64,000 nucleotides of DNA from Burkholderiales bacterium RIFCSPLOWO2_12_FULL_61_40 (lineage in GTDB: Bacteria > Pseudomonadota > Gammaproteobacteria > Burkholderiales > Burkholderiaceae_C), in the NCBI GenBank assembly GCA_001770935.1, contig MESI01000123.1, forward strand, positions 39,120 to 103,119, written 5' to 3'. Positions 27,764 to 39,096 of this stretch are shown here, one piece after another (within the stretch, counting starts at the first letter, position 1; every line of letters begins with the position of its first letter). Under the pieces are notes generated by a model. The model had not been told where the DNA came from. It saw nothing but the letters and a program-made list of their open reading frames with translations, and ran no database searches. Both the position numbers and the translations under genes were made by a program.

Positions 27764-27827
27764 TGGGTTCGGATTTTGGAGGGGAGAGCGGTAGGGTTCA
27801 ACCGGCGGGATTCGCGTGCATGGTGAC

Positions 27828-27852
27828 CTTAAACACTTAGGCGAAACTTAAA
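27828..27852. promoter_or_regulatory. CTTAA-type direct repeats upstream of the two-component operon
   Basis: CTTAAA at 27828, CTTAG at 27836 and CTTAAA at 27847. The last two are 11 bp apart, one helical turn, as in OmpR-family binding sites. Suggests autoregulation by the response regulator; read by eye only. Confidence 0.35.
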
Positions 27853-28038
27853 TTGTAGGGATTGGTGTTGCCAAATCCGCAACGCCTGATATTTGTCGAC
27901 GGGATATTCGCAGCTTTTTCCACCCCGGATGGCAAAATTCCGGCTACATGCAAGCGTTCAGGCGCGCCATGGTTTGCACGGCATCCCTGCTGCGCACCAC
28001 TTTGACAACTATTTGTCATTACCACTTGGAGAATTTGG

Positions 28039-28596
28039 ATGAGTATCCGCAACCGCTTGGCTTTTTCGGCCGCATTGACCGCTTCGATTTTATTGGGCGC
28101 TTGCAGCAGCACGCCTGTGGCCACACCCGTGGCTTCCAAAGAGGCTGCTCCAGCGAATGGTTCCGCTGCTGCTGCGACCACAGCCGGCAAATCGGCCAAC
28201 ACGGGCGCTGTGACGGCCCAAACGCCGGTGGCGGCCTATCTGGACCCCCAGAGTGTGCTGTACAAAGAACGCAGTGTGTTCTTCGACTTCGACAAAACGC
28301 TGATCAAGCCAGAAGGCGTGAGCCTCATGGAACAGCACGGAAAATACCTGGCTTCCCATCCCGCCGTGTCGATCAAGATTGAAGGCAACACCGACGAACA
28401 AGGGGGAAGCGAATACAACCTCGCACTGGGTCAGAAGCGTGCCGAAGCGGTGGCAAAAACCCTCAAGCTCTACGGCGTGAAGGATTCGCAAATGGAAGCC
28501 GTCAGCCTGGGTGAAGAAAAACCCAAAGCCACCGGCCAGGACGAAGCGGCCCGTGCACAGAACCGCCGCGCCGATCTGGTGTACCCCAGCAAATAA
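28039..28596 (+). CDS. OmpA/Pal-family outer-membrane lipoprotein
   Basis: 185-aa lipoprotein. Signal with lipobox LLGAC at about 18-22, an Ala/Ser/Thr-rich linker, then an OmpA_C-like domain (about 75-185) with FFDFDKTLI, IEGNTDEQGGSEYNLALGQKRAEAV and AQNRRADLVY. This anchors the outer membrane to peptidoglycan. No tol genes are adjacent, so it is probably not Pal itself. GGAG before the ATG. Confidence 0.92.
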   Translation: MSIRNRLAFSAALTASILLGACSSTPVATPVASKEAAPANGSAAAATTAGKSANTGAVTAQTPVAAYLDPQSVLYKERSVFFDFDKTLIKPEGVSLMEQHGKYLASHPAVSIKIEGNTDEQGGSEYNLALGQKRAEAVAKTLKLYGVKDSQMEAVSLGEEKPKATGQDEAARAQNRRADLVYPSK

Positions 28597-28617
28597 GGCG
28601 GTGTTGGGGGCGTGCTG

Positions 28618-29067
28618 CTACTGTGCCTGCAGCAGCACCGCCGCCTCGGCAGGTGTCACTATGCGCACGCCCTGGTAGTTGCCACCCAAGTTGTGCAAAT
28701 GCTGGTCGCCCGAGGCAATCAAATGGGCGTGCGCTTCTAGCGCACAGGCCAGCACCTGGTCATCGTCAGCATCTTGGGCAATCACACGCGGCACCTGCCG
28801 GGGCTCCACCTGCGTGACAACGGCGCTGTAGTGCGCCACCAGTGCCTGCGCCGTGGTTTGCAGCGCTGCAATCCGCTTGGACAGCTTGGCATAGTGCAGG
28901 GTCTGGCTCAACTCATCGACCAACACCGGGCTGCTGTACAGGGTAATGGTGTTGTCCAACGCCAGTTCGAGTAAACGGCGCGAATGGCCACCCCACAACA
29001 AACCTGATACCACCACATTGGTATCAAGCACCAGGCGTAGCTTTTTGCCGCTCAGGCTGCTACTCAA
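28618..29067 (-). CDS. PIN-domain toxin
   Basis: 149-aa PIN-domain putative ribonuclease toxin. Acidic residues in VLDTNVVVSGLLW (D16), LVDELSQTL, AQDADDDQVLACALEA and ASGDQHL form the four-acid site. Overlaps the antitoxin by 4 bp (ATGA), the usual type II toxin-antitoxin order antitoxin then toxin. Family: putative toxin-antitoxin system toxin component, PIN family. Confidence 0.9.
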   Translation of the reverse strand: MSSSLSGKKLRLVLDTNVVVSGLLWGGHSRRLLELALDNTITLYSSPVLVDELSQTLHYAKLSKRIAALQTTAQALVAHYSAVVTQVEPRQVPRVIAQDADDDQVLACALEAHAHLIASGDQHLHNLGGNYQGVRIVTPAEAAVLLQAQ

Positions 29068-29306
29068 TGGGCCGCCTGCATGCGCCGCTGGGCGCGCACG
29101 GCTTGCACCTCTTCATCAATCATCCGCTCAATCTCGGGTGTCAACTCTTCTGGCGGTGCGCTGGCCCACATGGCGCGCAAGGCATCCCCGGCCTGGCGCT
29201 TGAGCTGCTCGCGCAGCATGGCCTCCAGGGCCTGTGGCGTGAGCAGGCCAGCGGCTTGTGCGCTTTGTGCCAGCACATCGGGCAATTCAACTTGAATGGT
29301 GGTCAT
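29064..29306 (-). CDS. Antitoxin partner of the PIN toxin
   Basis: 80-aa acidic, helical protein. MTTIQVELPDVLAQSAQAAG is an N-terminal segment like DNA-binding antitoxins, and the C-terminal EELTPEIERMIDEEVQAVRAQ would wrap the toxin. Family not named with certainty. It is directly upstream of, and coupled to, the PIN gene. Confidence 0.75.
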   Translation of the reverse strand: MTTIQVELPDVLAQSAQAAGLLTPQALEAMLREQLKRQAGDALRAMWASAPPEELTPEIERMIDEEVQAVRAQRRMQAAH

Positions 29307-29385
29307 GGGGTTCCCTTTTTGCGGTTTTTGGGTAATCCATTGTCGTCCTCTTTTGCGGGCTGGGTGGTCTTGCCCGCAAGCAGTG

Positions 29386-31739
29386 TTAGCCTGCCAAGGC
29401 TTTCAACACATTCTCCGCCGTGGCAGGTGCCGTCAAGTGCACGGCCCGGCCATCTCCCCGCGCCTGCGCCACCGCATCGCGCAGCGCTTCATACACGCTG
29501 ATCGCCAGCATAAAGGGCGGTTCGCCTACGGCCTTGCTGCCAAACACATTGTCCTCGGGGTTGGGTTCGGGCCAGAGCTCCACCTTGAAATGTTCGGGCA
29601 CGTCCCCCGCCGTGGGGATTTTGTAGGTGCTGGGGGCGTGGGTGGTCAGAATACCCTTGTCGTTCCACACCAGTTGCTCGGTGGTGAGCCAGCCCATGCC
29701 TTGCACAAAGCCGCCTTCGATCTGCCCGATGTCCAGCCCCGGGTTGATGGAGCGCCCCACGTCGTGCAGGATGTCCACCTTGAGCACCTTGCTCTCGCCC
29801 GTGAGGGTGTCGATGGCCACCTCGGTGCAGGCCGCGCCATAGGCAAAGTAATAAAACGGCCGCCCGCTCAACGTGGTCTTGTCGTAGTGGATTTTGGGCG
29901 TGCGGTAAAAACCGTCGCTCCAGAGCTGGATGCGGTTGGCGTAGGCCTGTTTCACCACTTCGTCAAAGCTGCGCGTGGTGGCGGGCGAGTGGACCTGGCC
30001 GCCTTCAAAACGAATCGCGCCGGCGCCGCAGCCGTCCAGCCCGCCCACAAACGCGGCCAGGTTGTCGCGCACATGGCGGGCAGCGAACTGGGCGGCGCGG
30101 CCGTTGAGGTCGGTGCCAGCGGACGCGGCCGTGGCAGAGGCGTTGGGGATCTTGCTGGTGTCGCTGGCCGTGCACAACACACGGGCAAAGGGCACGCCCA
30201 GCTCGTCGGCCACGATCTGCGCCACCTTGGTGTGCAGGCCCTGGCCCATTTCGGTGCCGCCGTGGTTCACTTGCACGCTGCCGTCGGTGTACACATGCAC
30301 CAGGGCGCCGGCCTGGTTGAACAGGGTGGCGGTGAACGAGATGCCGAACTTGACCGGCGTGAGGGCGATGCCGCGTTTGAGCACCGGGCTGCTCTGGTTC
30401 CAAGCCAAAATGGCCTCTACCCGGCGCCGGTACTGCGCAGACAGCTCCAGTTTTGATAGCAAAGGCAGGAGGATGTTGTCCTCCACCTGCATCTGGTAGT
30501 GCGTAACATCGCGACGCCTTTCCGGCGTGCTTGCGGTCTTTGGCGCGACGATTTCGTCGCTGTACAGGTTGCGCAGGCGCACGTCCAGCGGGTCCATCTG
30601 CAGATGGCGGGCGATGTCGCCCAGGATGGACTCGATGACGATCACGCCCTGCGGCCCGCCAAAGCCGCGAAAAGCGGTGTGGCTCTGGGTGTTGAGCTTG
30701 CAGCGGTAGGAGGCGATCTCCACGTCTTCCAGAAAATAGGCGTTGTCGCTGTGGAAGATGGCGCGGTCGGCCACTGGGCCGGAGAGGTCGGCGCTGAAGC
30801 CGCAATGGGCCGCCATCATCAGTTTCAGGCCCGAGAGACGCCCCGTGTCGTCAAAACCCACGGTGTATTCGTAGCTAAAGGGGTGGCGTTTGCCGGTGAC
30901 CATGAAGTCGTCGTCACGGTCGAAGCGCAGCTTGACCGGGCGTTTGAACTTGTTCGCCGCAATGGCAGCCCACACGGCCAGGTGGCCGGACTGGGTTTCC
31001 TTGCCGCCAAAGCCGCCGCCCATGCGCCGGCACTCCACGCGCACCGCGTGGTTGTCGATACCCAAAGCGTGCGACACCCAGTGCTGGATTTCGCCAGGGT
31101 GCTGGGTGCTGGAGTAGACCACCCACTGGTTTTGTTCCTGTGGCAGCACATAGGCAATCTGGCCTTCCAGGTAAAAGTGTTCCTGGCCGCCCACTTCCAG
31201 CGTTCCGCTCAGGGTATGGGGGGCCTGGGCCAGGGCGGCGGCGGCATCGCCCCGGCGCACAAACACGGGCGGCAGCACGTAGCTTTGGGCGGCCAGCGCG
31301 TCCTTCACCGTCAGGATGGCGGGCAGGGGCTCGACAGCCAGCGTCACCTTGCGGGCGGCGCGGCGGGCCTGCATCACCGTGTCGGCCACCACCACACCCA
31401 CCACCTGGCCGATGTGCTGCACGGTGTCGATGGCAAAAATGGGCTCATCCCCGGCAAAGGCGGCCAGCATGGGGTCGCCGGGGATGTCACCCGTCAAAAC
31501 CACACCACGCACGCCCGGCATGGACAGGGCGGCGCTGCTGTCCACGCCCAGCAGCCGACCGTGGGCCACGTTGGAGAGGATGGGCGCGGCGTGCAGGGTG
31601 CCGCGCACTTCGGGAATGTCGTCGATGTAGGTGGCCGCACCGGCCACCTGGGCGCGCGCGCTTTCGTGCATCCGGGTCACACCGGCGGCGGGGCCGTGGA
31701 CGGGCACTGGGGCGAGGGGCGTTTGGGCGTGGCGGGCGT

Positions 31740-31743
<4 letters not shown>
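29386..31743 (-). CDS. xdhB: Xanthine dehydrogenase molybdenum-binding subunit XdhB
   Basis: 785-aa large subunit of bacterial two-subunit xanthine dehydrogenase, oxidising hypoxanthine and xanthine to urate. Mo-cofactor motifs GGFGGKET (near 240), TEMGQGLHTKVAQI and the catalytic Glu in SKAVGEPPFMLA near the C-terminus are intact. The ATG giving MNARHAQTPLAP overlaps the xdhA stop (ATGA); a longer open frame further upstream lies within xdhA. Residues about 428-444 (LLSKLELSAQYRRRVEA) are encoded by a dispersed repeat on the minus strand. Confidence 0.95.
30412..30460 (-). repeat. Dispersed repeat, copy 4 (in frame inside xdhB)
   Basis: On the minus strand GCTATCAAAACTGGAGC, then TGTCTGCGCAG, variable bases and GGGTAGAGGCC. 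Fully translated within XdhB. Confidence 0.75.
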
Positions 31744-33218
<1,475 letters not shown>

Positions 33219-33302
33219 GAATAATTCCTCTTCGGCGAGGGTAAATCGGGGGGCTGCCCTGGGTCATACGCTTTAGCATATGGGCAAAATGTCCGGACCA
33301 GT

Positions 33303-34232
33303 ATGAGAGACCAATCACTATTTGACAAGATCGACCTTCACTTGATTAGGGTCCTGCATACCGTGTTAACCGAACGCAGCGTTTCGAGAGCCGCCATCCG
33401 ACTGGGCATGCACCAGCCGGCGGTGAGTAGCGCGCTCAAACGCTTGCGGGATTTTGCGGGGGACCCCTTGTTGGTGCGGTCTGGCGCCGGTATGGTGCCC
33501 ACCGAGGCGGGTTTGGCGATGCTGGAGCCCAGTGCCAGTATTTTGCGTGCGGCTGAAATGCTGTTTGCGGATGGACGGGAGTTTGTGCCCAGCACCGCCC
33601 GCAATGTCTTTCGTCTGGCCGCCAGTGATTACCTGGACCCCCTGTTCTTGCCGCAACTGGTGGCCCAGATCAAGGCACAAGCACCGTTTGCCGAGATCGA
33701 AATTTACCCGCTGTCGGGTACCGCGGACTACCGCTCCCAGCTCGCCCAGGGGGATCTGGATGTGGTGATCGGCAACTGGCCCGCACCGCCCGATGACTTG
33801 CACCTGGGCCGCTTGTTTGACGATGAGGTGGTGTGCCTGGTGTCCGAAAAACACCCCGCCGTGCGCCGGGGGTGGGACCCATCCGCCTGGCTGGAGGTGG
33901 AACACATCGCGCCCGGCGCCACCCACCCCGGTGCCAAAGGGGTGATCGATGAGCATCTGACCCGCTTGGGCCTGCGCCGCCATGTGGTGGCGCGCTGCCC
34001 CTATTTCGGCCTGATTCCCGGCATGGTGGCATCCACCTTGCTAGTGCTGACCACGGGTCGGCAGTACTGCGAACGTTTTGTGGGCACATTGCCCGTCAAA
34101 ATACTGCCTTGCCCCATTGCATTTCCGCAATTGATGTACTACCAGCTGTGGCATGAGCGCACCCATACCTCAGCATCCAGCCGCTGGCTGCGGGAGCGCG
34201 TCAAGTCGGTGGCAGCGACGCTCAGCCAATAA
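33303..34232 (+). CDS. LysR-family regulator, probable xdhAB regulator
   Basis: 309-aa LysR-type protein. Winged helix with RVLHTVLTERSVSRAAIRLGMHQPAVSSALKRLRD (landmark, about 15-50) and an effector domain of NodD/SyrM-like pattern. Divergent from xdhAB (84 bp between starts) and 30 bp upstream of the nucleoside importer, so it is well placed to switch purine catabolism genes in both directions (inference). The intergenic gap contains ATACGCTTTAGCATAT, a loose T-N11-A type site. Confidence 0.92.
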   Translation: MRDQSLFDKIDLHLIRVLHTVLTERSVSRAAIRLGMHQPAVSSALKRLRDFAGDPLLVRSGAGMVPTEAGLAMLEPSASILRAAEMLFADGREFVPSTARNVFRLAASDYLDPLFLPQLVAQIKAQAPFAEIEIYPLSGTADYRSQLAQGDLDVVIGNWPAPPDDLHLGRLFDDEVVCLVSEKHPAVRRGWDPSAWLEVEHIAPGATHPGAKGVIDEHLTRLGLRRHVVARCPYFGLIPGMVASTLLVLTTGRQYCERFVGTLPVKILPCPIAFPQLMYYQLWHERTHTSASSRWLRERVKSVAATLSQ

Positions 34233-34262
34233 TCAGAGATATAAAAACGAGACGAACACACG

Positions 34263-35858
34263 ATGACACAACCCCGACTTCAATTGAAAGGCATCACCAA
34301 GGCCTACCCTGGTGTGGTTGCCAACAGCGATGTGTCGCTGACCGTGATGCCGGGCGAAACCCACGCAGTGCTGGGTGAAAACGGGGCGGGCAAATCGACC
34401 CTCATGAAAATCATCTACGGCTCGGTCAAACCCGACGCGGGCCAGATGCTGCTCAACGGACAGCCGATACACATCCGCAATCCCAAGGAAGCACGCGCCA
34501 ACGGCATCAGCATGGTGTTCCAGCACTTCAACCTGTTTGACACCATGACGGTGGCCGAAAACGTGTGGCTGGGGCTGACGCGCAATTCGCTGGAGCAGGT
34601 CACCGCCAGCATTGTGGCCAAGGCCACCGAGTACGGGCTGGACATCGACCCCCAGCGCCCGGTGCACACCCTGAGCGTGGGGGAGATGCAGCGGGTGGAA
34701 ATCATCCGCGCCTTGCTGACCCGCCCGGAGCTGCTGATTCTGGACGAGCCCACCTCGGTGCTGACGCCCCAGGCGGTGGAAAAACTGTTTGTGGTGCTGA
34801 AAAAGCTGGCCTCCGAGGGCTGCAGCATTTTGTACATCAGCCACAAGCTGCACGAAATCCGCGAGCTGTGCAACGCCTGCACGGTGCTGCGCGGTGGCAA
34901 GGTCACCGGGGTGTGCAACCCGAAAGAAGAGTCCAACGCCTCGCTGTCGCGCATGATGATTGGCGCGGAGCCTCCTTTGCTGGAGCGCAAGTCCCGGCAG
35001 ACCGGTGCGGCGCGTCTCACGGTGAAAAACCTGAATCTGGAGCGCGAAGACCAGTTTGGGGTGGACCTGGACGGCATTGACCTGGAGGTGCGCGCCGGTG
35101 AAGTGGTGGGCGTGGCCGGGGTTTCGGGCAATGGCCAGAGAGAACTGATGTACGCGCTGTCGGGCGAAGACTGCCGCGCGCCCAAGGGCAGCGTGCGCAT
35201 GGGTGCCACCGATGTATCCCTTCTGCATCCCGGTGCGCGGCGCAAGCTGGGCCTGCATTTTGTGCCCGAAGAACGCCTGGGGCGCGGCGCCGTGCCCACG
35301 CTGGGCCTGGCGCACAACCTGCTGTTGACCCGCACCGAATCCATTTCTTTCCCGCGTTTTGCCGGGGGCTGGATTCGGGTACGGCAGCTGGAAGCCCATG
35401 CGGCGCGGCTGATTGCCCAGTTCAAGGTCAAGGCCAACGGGCCGAACGCCGTGGCCCGTTCCCTGTCGGGCGGCAACCTGCAAAAGTTCATTGTGGGCCG
35501 CGAGATCGACGCCAAGCCCACTTTGTTTATCGTTTCGCAACCCACCTGGGGTGTGGATGTGGGCGCAGCAGCCCAGATTCGCGGCGAGATTCTGGCCCTG
35601 CGCGACGCAGGTTGCGCCGTGCTGGTGGTGAGTGAAGAGCTGGATGAATTGTTTGAGGTGAGCGACCGCCTGCACGTGATTGCACGCGGCAAGCTGTCGC
35701 CTTCGGTCCCGATTGGAGAGGCGACGGTGGAAAAAATTGGCGAGTGGATGAGTGGTTTGTGGGAAACCGAGAAACCTTGCGGGACAGACCGCAGCACACG
35801 CAGTGCGCAAGCTCTGTCCCCAACTGACCCAAGAGGGGCGCAACATGCTCAAGCTTGA
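34263..35858 (+). CDS. Nucleoside ABC importer, double ATPase subunit
   Basis: 531-aa tandem ATP-binding protein of the CUT2/BMP-type family (YufO/NupA-like). First ATPase: Walker A GENGAGKST (near 40), LSVGEMQRVEII, Walker B LLILDEPTS. Second ATPase: degenerate Walker A (GVSGNGQREL), LSGGNLQKFIVGREI and LFIVSQPTWGVDVGA. Degeneracy in the second half is normal for the family. First gene of a four-gene import operon with two permeases and a BMP lipoprotein. Confidence 0.92.
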   Translation: MTQPRLQLKGITKAYPGVVANSDVSLTVMPGETHAVLGENGAGKSTLMKIIYGSVKPDAGQMLLNGQPIHIRNPKEARANGISMVFQHFNLFDTMTVAENVWLGLTRNSLEQVTASIVAKATEYGLDIDPQRPVHTLSVGEMQRVEIIRALLTRPELLILDEPTSVLTPQAVEKLFVVLKKLASEGCSILYISHKLHEIRELCNACTVLRGGKVTGVCNPKEESNASLSRMMIGAEPPLLERKSRQTGAARLTVKNLNLEREDQFGVDLDGIDLEVRAGEVVGVAGVSGNGQRELMYALSGEDCRAPKGSVRMGATDVSLLHPGARRKLGLHFVPEERLGRGAVPTLGLAHNLLLTRTESISFPRFAGGWIRVRQLEAHAARLIAQFKVKANGPNAVARSLSGGNLQKFIVGREIDAKPTLFIVSQPTWGVDVGAAAQIRGEILALRDAGCAVLVVSEELDELFEVSDRLHVIARGKLSPSVPIGEATVEKIGEWMSGLWETEKPCGTDRSTRSAQALSPTDPRGAQHAQA

Positions 35859-36915
35859 AGCCCGGCCCCAACCCTCCCAGCTGTGGAGTTATGCGTCCCC
35901 CTTGCTGGCGCTGGTGTGCACCGTGGTGATGGGGGTCATCCTGTTTGCCGCCTTGGGCAAAGACCCGGTGCGGGGCCTGTCGATATTCTTCTGGGAGCCC
36001 ATCAAAAGTGGCTATGCCCTGGGTGAACTGGTGGTCAAGGCCACGCCGCTGCTGCTGATTGCGCTGGGTCTGGCGGTGTGCTTTCGCTCCAATGTGTGGA
36101 ACATCGGCGCCGAGGGCCAGTACATCCTGGGCGCCATTGCGGCCAGCGGTGTGGCGCTGATGGCGGATAAAACCACGGGAGGCTGGATTGTGGTGCCGAT
36201 TGTGCTGGCCGGTGTGCTGGGTGGCATGGCCTGGGCCGGCCTGACGGCGCTGCTGCGGGACCGCTTCAACGCCAACGAAATTCTGGTCAGTCTGATGCTG
36301 TCCTATATCGCCGTGCAGGTGCTGTTGTACCTGGTGTTCGGCCCCTGGAAAGACCCCCATGGCTACAACTTTCCGCAGAGCCAGACCTTCGAGCTGGCCA
36401 CCCGCATCCCCCGTCTGTTTACGGGGTCCCGCATGAGCATCGGTGTGTTGTTTGCCTTGGTGGGGGCCGCAGGCATGTGGGTGTTTCTGTTCCGCACCCG
36501 GGCGGGTTTCTCACTGCAGGTCGGCGGGCTGGCGCCGGCGGCGTCGCGGTATGCCGGGTTCTCCTCGCGTCGCGCGCTGTGGACCGCCTTGCTGGTGTCG
36601 GGTGGCCTGGCTGGCCTGGCCGGCGCCCTGGAAGTGGCCGGACCGATCGGCCAGCTCACGCCCTACGTGCCCGCTGGGTATGGTTTTGCCGCCATCATCG
36701 TGGCCTTTGTCGGGCGCTTGCATCCGGTGGGCATGGTGTTCTCGGCCGTGCTGATGAGCATGTTTTATATTGGCGGAGAGCTGGCGCAGTCCCGCCTGGG
36801 GTTGCCCAAGTCACTGACAGGGGTGTTTCAGGGGCTCTTGCTGTTCGCCTTGCTGGCCTGTGACACCTTGGTGAACTACCGCCTGAAGTTTGCCCGCACC
36901 GGAGGAAAACAATAA
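35845..36915 (+). CDS. Nucleoside ABC importer permease 1
   Basis: 356-aa inner-membrane permease of the branched-chain/ribose type used by BMP importers. AEGQYILGAIAASGVALM and the GGLAGLAGALEVAGPIGQL motif identify the family. The ATG giving MLKLEARPQP with GAGGGG upstream overlaps the ATPase gene by 14 bp. About ten helices. Confidence 0.92.
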   Translation: MLKLEARPQPSQLWSYASPLLALVCTVVMGVILFAALGKDPVRGLSIFFWEPIKSGYALGELVVKATPLLLIALGLAVCFRSNVWNIGAEGQYILGAIAASGVALMADKTTGGWIVVPIVLAGVLGGMAWAGLTALLRDRFNANEILVSLMLSYIAVQVLLYLVFGPWKDPHGYNFPQSQTFELATRIPRLFTGSRMSIGVLFALVGAAGMWVFLFRTRAGFSLQVGGLAPAASRYAGFSSRRALWTALLVSGGLAGLAGALEVAGPIGQLTPYVPAGYGFAAIIVAFVGRLHPVGMVFSAVLMSMFYIGGELAQSRLGLPKSLTGVFQGLLLFALLACDTLVNYRLKFARTGGKQ

Positions 36916-37835
36916 TGGAATCGTATGCATTGCTGATCGCAGCCACCCTGAACGCAGGGACCGTGCTGGCGATTGCGTCGCTGGGCCTGTTGATCAACGA
37001 GAAGGCTGGCATTGTGAATCTGGGCGCCGAAGGCATGATGCTGTGCGCCGCCATTGCCGGTTTTGCCACGGTGGTGTACACCGGCAGTGATGTGCTCGGA
37101 TTTGCCGCCGGTATGGCAGCGGGGGGCGTGATGGCGGCGGTGTTTGGCGCGCTGGTGATTTGGCTGAACACCAACCAGTACGCCACGGGGTTGGCCCTGA
37201 GTTTGTTTGGGGCCGGCTTCTCGGCCTTTGCGGGCATTGCCTATGTGCAAGAAAAAATGCCGGAGCGCCCCACCTTTGCAGTGCCCTGGTTGTCAGACAT
37301 TCCCCTGGTCGGGCCCGCCTTGTTCCGCCAGCACCCGCTGGTGTATCTGACCGTGGCTTTTGCCTTGGGCCTGATCTGGTTTTTGTACCGCACCCGCGCG
37401 GGGCTGGTGCTGCGCAGCGTGGGCGAAAGCCCCGAATCGGCGCACGCCCTGGGTTACCCGGTGCGCTGGATACGGCTGGCGGCGGTGGTGGCCGGTGGCG
37501 CCCTGTGTGGTCTGGCGGGTGCCTATCTCTCCATCATTTACACGCCTTTGTGGGTGGAAGGCATGGTGGCGGGCAAGGGCTGGATTGCGCTGGCGCTCAC
37601 CACTTTTGCGACCTGGCGGCCAGCGCGGGTATTGCTCGGAGCCTACCTGTTTGGGGGTGTTTCGATGCTGCAATTCCATTTGCAGGGCATGGGTGTGGAG
37701 TTTCCCGCCCAGTTTTTGAGCATGCTGCCTTACCTGTCCACCATCGTGGTGCTGGCCTTGATCTCGCGCAATCCACGCTGGATTCGTATTAACATGCCGG
37801 CTGCCATTGGCAAGCCGTTTTACCCTGGCGCCTGA
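36915..37835 (+). CDS. Nucleoside ABC importer permease 2
   Basis: 306-aa inner-membrane permease paired with permease 1. NAGTVLAIASLGLLINEKAG and IVNLGAEGMMLCAAI are the characteristic N-terminal motifs. The A of its start ATG is the last base of the TAA of permease 1, so the pair is translationally coupled. Confidence 0.92.
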   Translation: MESYALLIAATLNAGTVLAIASLGLLINEKAGIVNLGAEGMMLCAAIAGFATVVYTGSDVLGFAAGMAAGGVMAAVFGALVIWLNTNQYATGLALSLFGAGFSAFAGIAYVQEKMPERPTFAVPWLSDIPLVGPALFRQHPLVYLTVAFALGLIWFLYRTRAGLVLRSVGESPESAHALGYPVRWIRLAAVVAGGALCGLAGAYLSIIYTPLWVEGMVAGKGWIALALTTFATWRPARVLLGAYLFGGVSMLQFHLQGMGVEFPAQFLSMLPYLSTIVVLALISRNPRWIRINMPAAIGKPFYPGA

Positions 37836-37878
37836 CTTTCATTCCCACTCCCTGCTCTTTATTACTGAAGGACTTCAC

Positions 37879-39039
37879 ATGACAGATTTGCAAAAACGTT
37901 CGCTGTTGAAAATGGCTGCGCTGACCGCCGTGGCAAGTGCCGCGCTGGTGGGTTGTGGCAAGAAGGAAGAACCGGCGCCTGCGCCTGCGCCCGCTCCAGC
38001 CCCAGCGGCTTCTGCCCCCGCGCCCAAGGCCGAGCCTTTGAAGATCGCTTTCGCCTATGTCGGTCCGGTCGGAGACGGCGGCTGGAGTTATGCGCATGAC
38101 AATGGCCGCAAGGCGCTGGAAAAAGAATTTGGCGACAAGATTGTCACTACCTTTGTGGAAAACGTGCCCGAGTCCGCCGATGCCGAGCGCGTTTTGCGGG
38201 ATATGGCCGGCCAAGGCAACAAGCTGATTTTCGGCACCACCTTTGGCTACATGGAGCCCATGCTCAAGGTCGCTGCGGATAACCCGAACGTCAACTTCCA
38301 GCATGCCACCGGGTACAAAACTGCGGCCAACATGAGCACCTACGACAGCCGCACCTACGAAGGTGCCTACATGGCGGGTGTGATTGCGGGCAAGATGACC
38401 AAGTCCAACACGCTGGGCGTGGTGGCTTCGGTGCCAATTCCTGAAGTGATCCGCAACATCAACAGCTTCACGCTGGGTGCGCAGTCCAGCAACCCCAAGA
38501 TCAAGACCAAGGTGGTGTGGGTGAACGAGTGGTTCAACCCACCGAAAGAAACCGAAGCCGCCACCAGCCTGATCAATGGCGGTGCCGACGTGTTGTTCCA
38601 GAACACCGACTCACCCGCCGTGCTGAAAACCGCGCAGGACAAGGGCAAGCGCGCCTTCGGTTGGGACTCCGACATGACCGCCTACGGCCCCAAAGCCCAC
38701 CTGGCGTCTGCCATCATCAACTGGGGCCCGTACTACATCCAGGCCACCAAGGATGCTCTGGAAGGCAAAAACGCCTCTACCCAAAGCTGGTGGGGCGTGA
38801 AAGAGGGCGCGATTGACATCGTGTCCATTGCCGAAGACGTGCCTGCGGAAACCAAGGCCAAGGTCGAAGAAGTCAAGGCCGGCCTGAAAGACGGCAGCTT
38901 TGTCATCTGGAAAGGTCCGATCCTGGACAACACCGGCAAAGAACAGCTCAAGAAAGACGAAGTGGCTGACGACAAGTTCCTGGGCGGTCTGGGCTTCTAC
39001 GTCAAAGGCGTGGAAGGCAAGATTCCAGGCGCAAAATAA
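37879..39039 (+). CDS. BMP-family purine nucleoside-binding lipoprotein
   Basis: 386-aa substrate-binding lipoprotein of the BMP (PnrA/TmpC) family. Lipobox ALVGC near residue 24 is followed by a Pro/Ala linker and the binding domain from about 52 with IAFAYVGPVGDGGWSYAHD and KLIFGTTFGYMEP. Start MTDLQKRSLL has AAGGA upstream. Delivers nucleosides to the permeases; followed by adenosine deaminase, which supports purine nucleoside import. Confidence 0.93.
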   Translation: MTDLQKRSLLKMAALTAVASAALVGCGKKEEPAPAPAPAPAPAASAPAPKAEPLKIAFAYVGPVGDGGWSYAHDNGRKALEKEFGDKIVTTFVENVPESADAERVLRDMAGQGNKLIFGTTFGYMEPMLKVAADNPNVNFQHATGYKTAANMSTYDSRTYEGAYMAGVIAGKMTKSNTLGVVASVPIPEVIRNINSFTLGAQSSNPKIKTKVVWVNEWFNPPKETEAATSLINGGADVLFQNTDSPAVLKTAQDKGKRAFGWDSDMTAYGPKAHLASAIINWGPYYIQATKDALEGKNASTQSWWGVKEGAIDIVSIAEDVPAETKAKVEEVKAGLKDGSFVIWKGPILDNTGKEQLKKDEVADDKFLGGLGFYVKGVEGKIPGAK

Positions 39040-39052
39040 GCGTGTTTAACTG

Positions 39053-39082
39053 AACAAGGGCCGCTGTTGAGCGGCCCTTGTT
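39053..39082 (+). terminator. Strong hairpin between bmp and add
   Basis: AACAAGGGCCGC-tgttga-GCGGCCCTTGTT is a perfect 12-bp stem with 6-base loop, followed by GTTTGG rather than a long T-run. It can attenuate or terminate transcription after the importer operon; the add ribosome site TTGGAG starts 2 bp later. Confidence 0.65.
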
Positions 39083-39096
39083 GTTTGGAGAAATTG

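Noticed and set aside
34233..35852. Minus-strand open frame of 539 codons opposite the nucleoside ATPase gene.
   Set aside because: Antisense shadow. The plus strand has complete Walker motifs in two domains.
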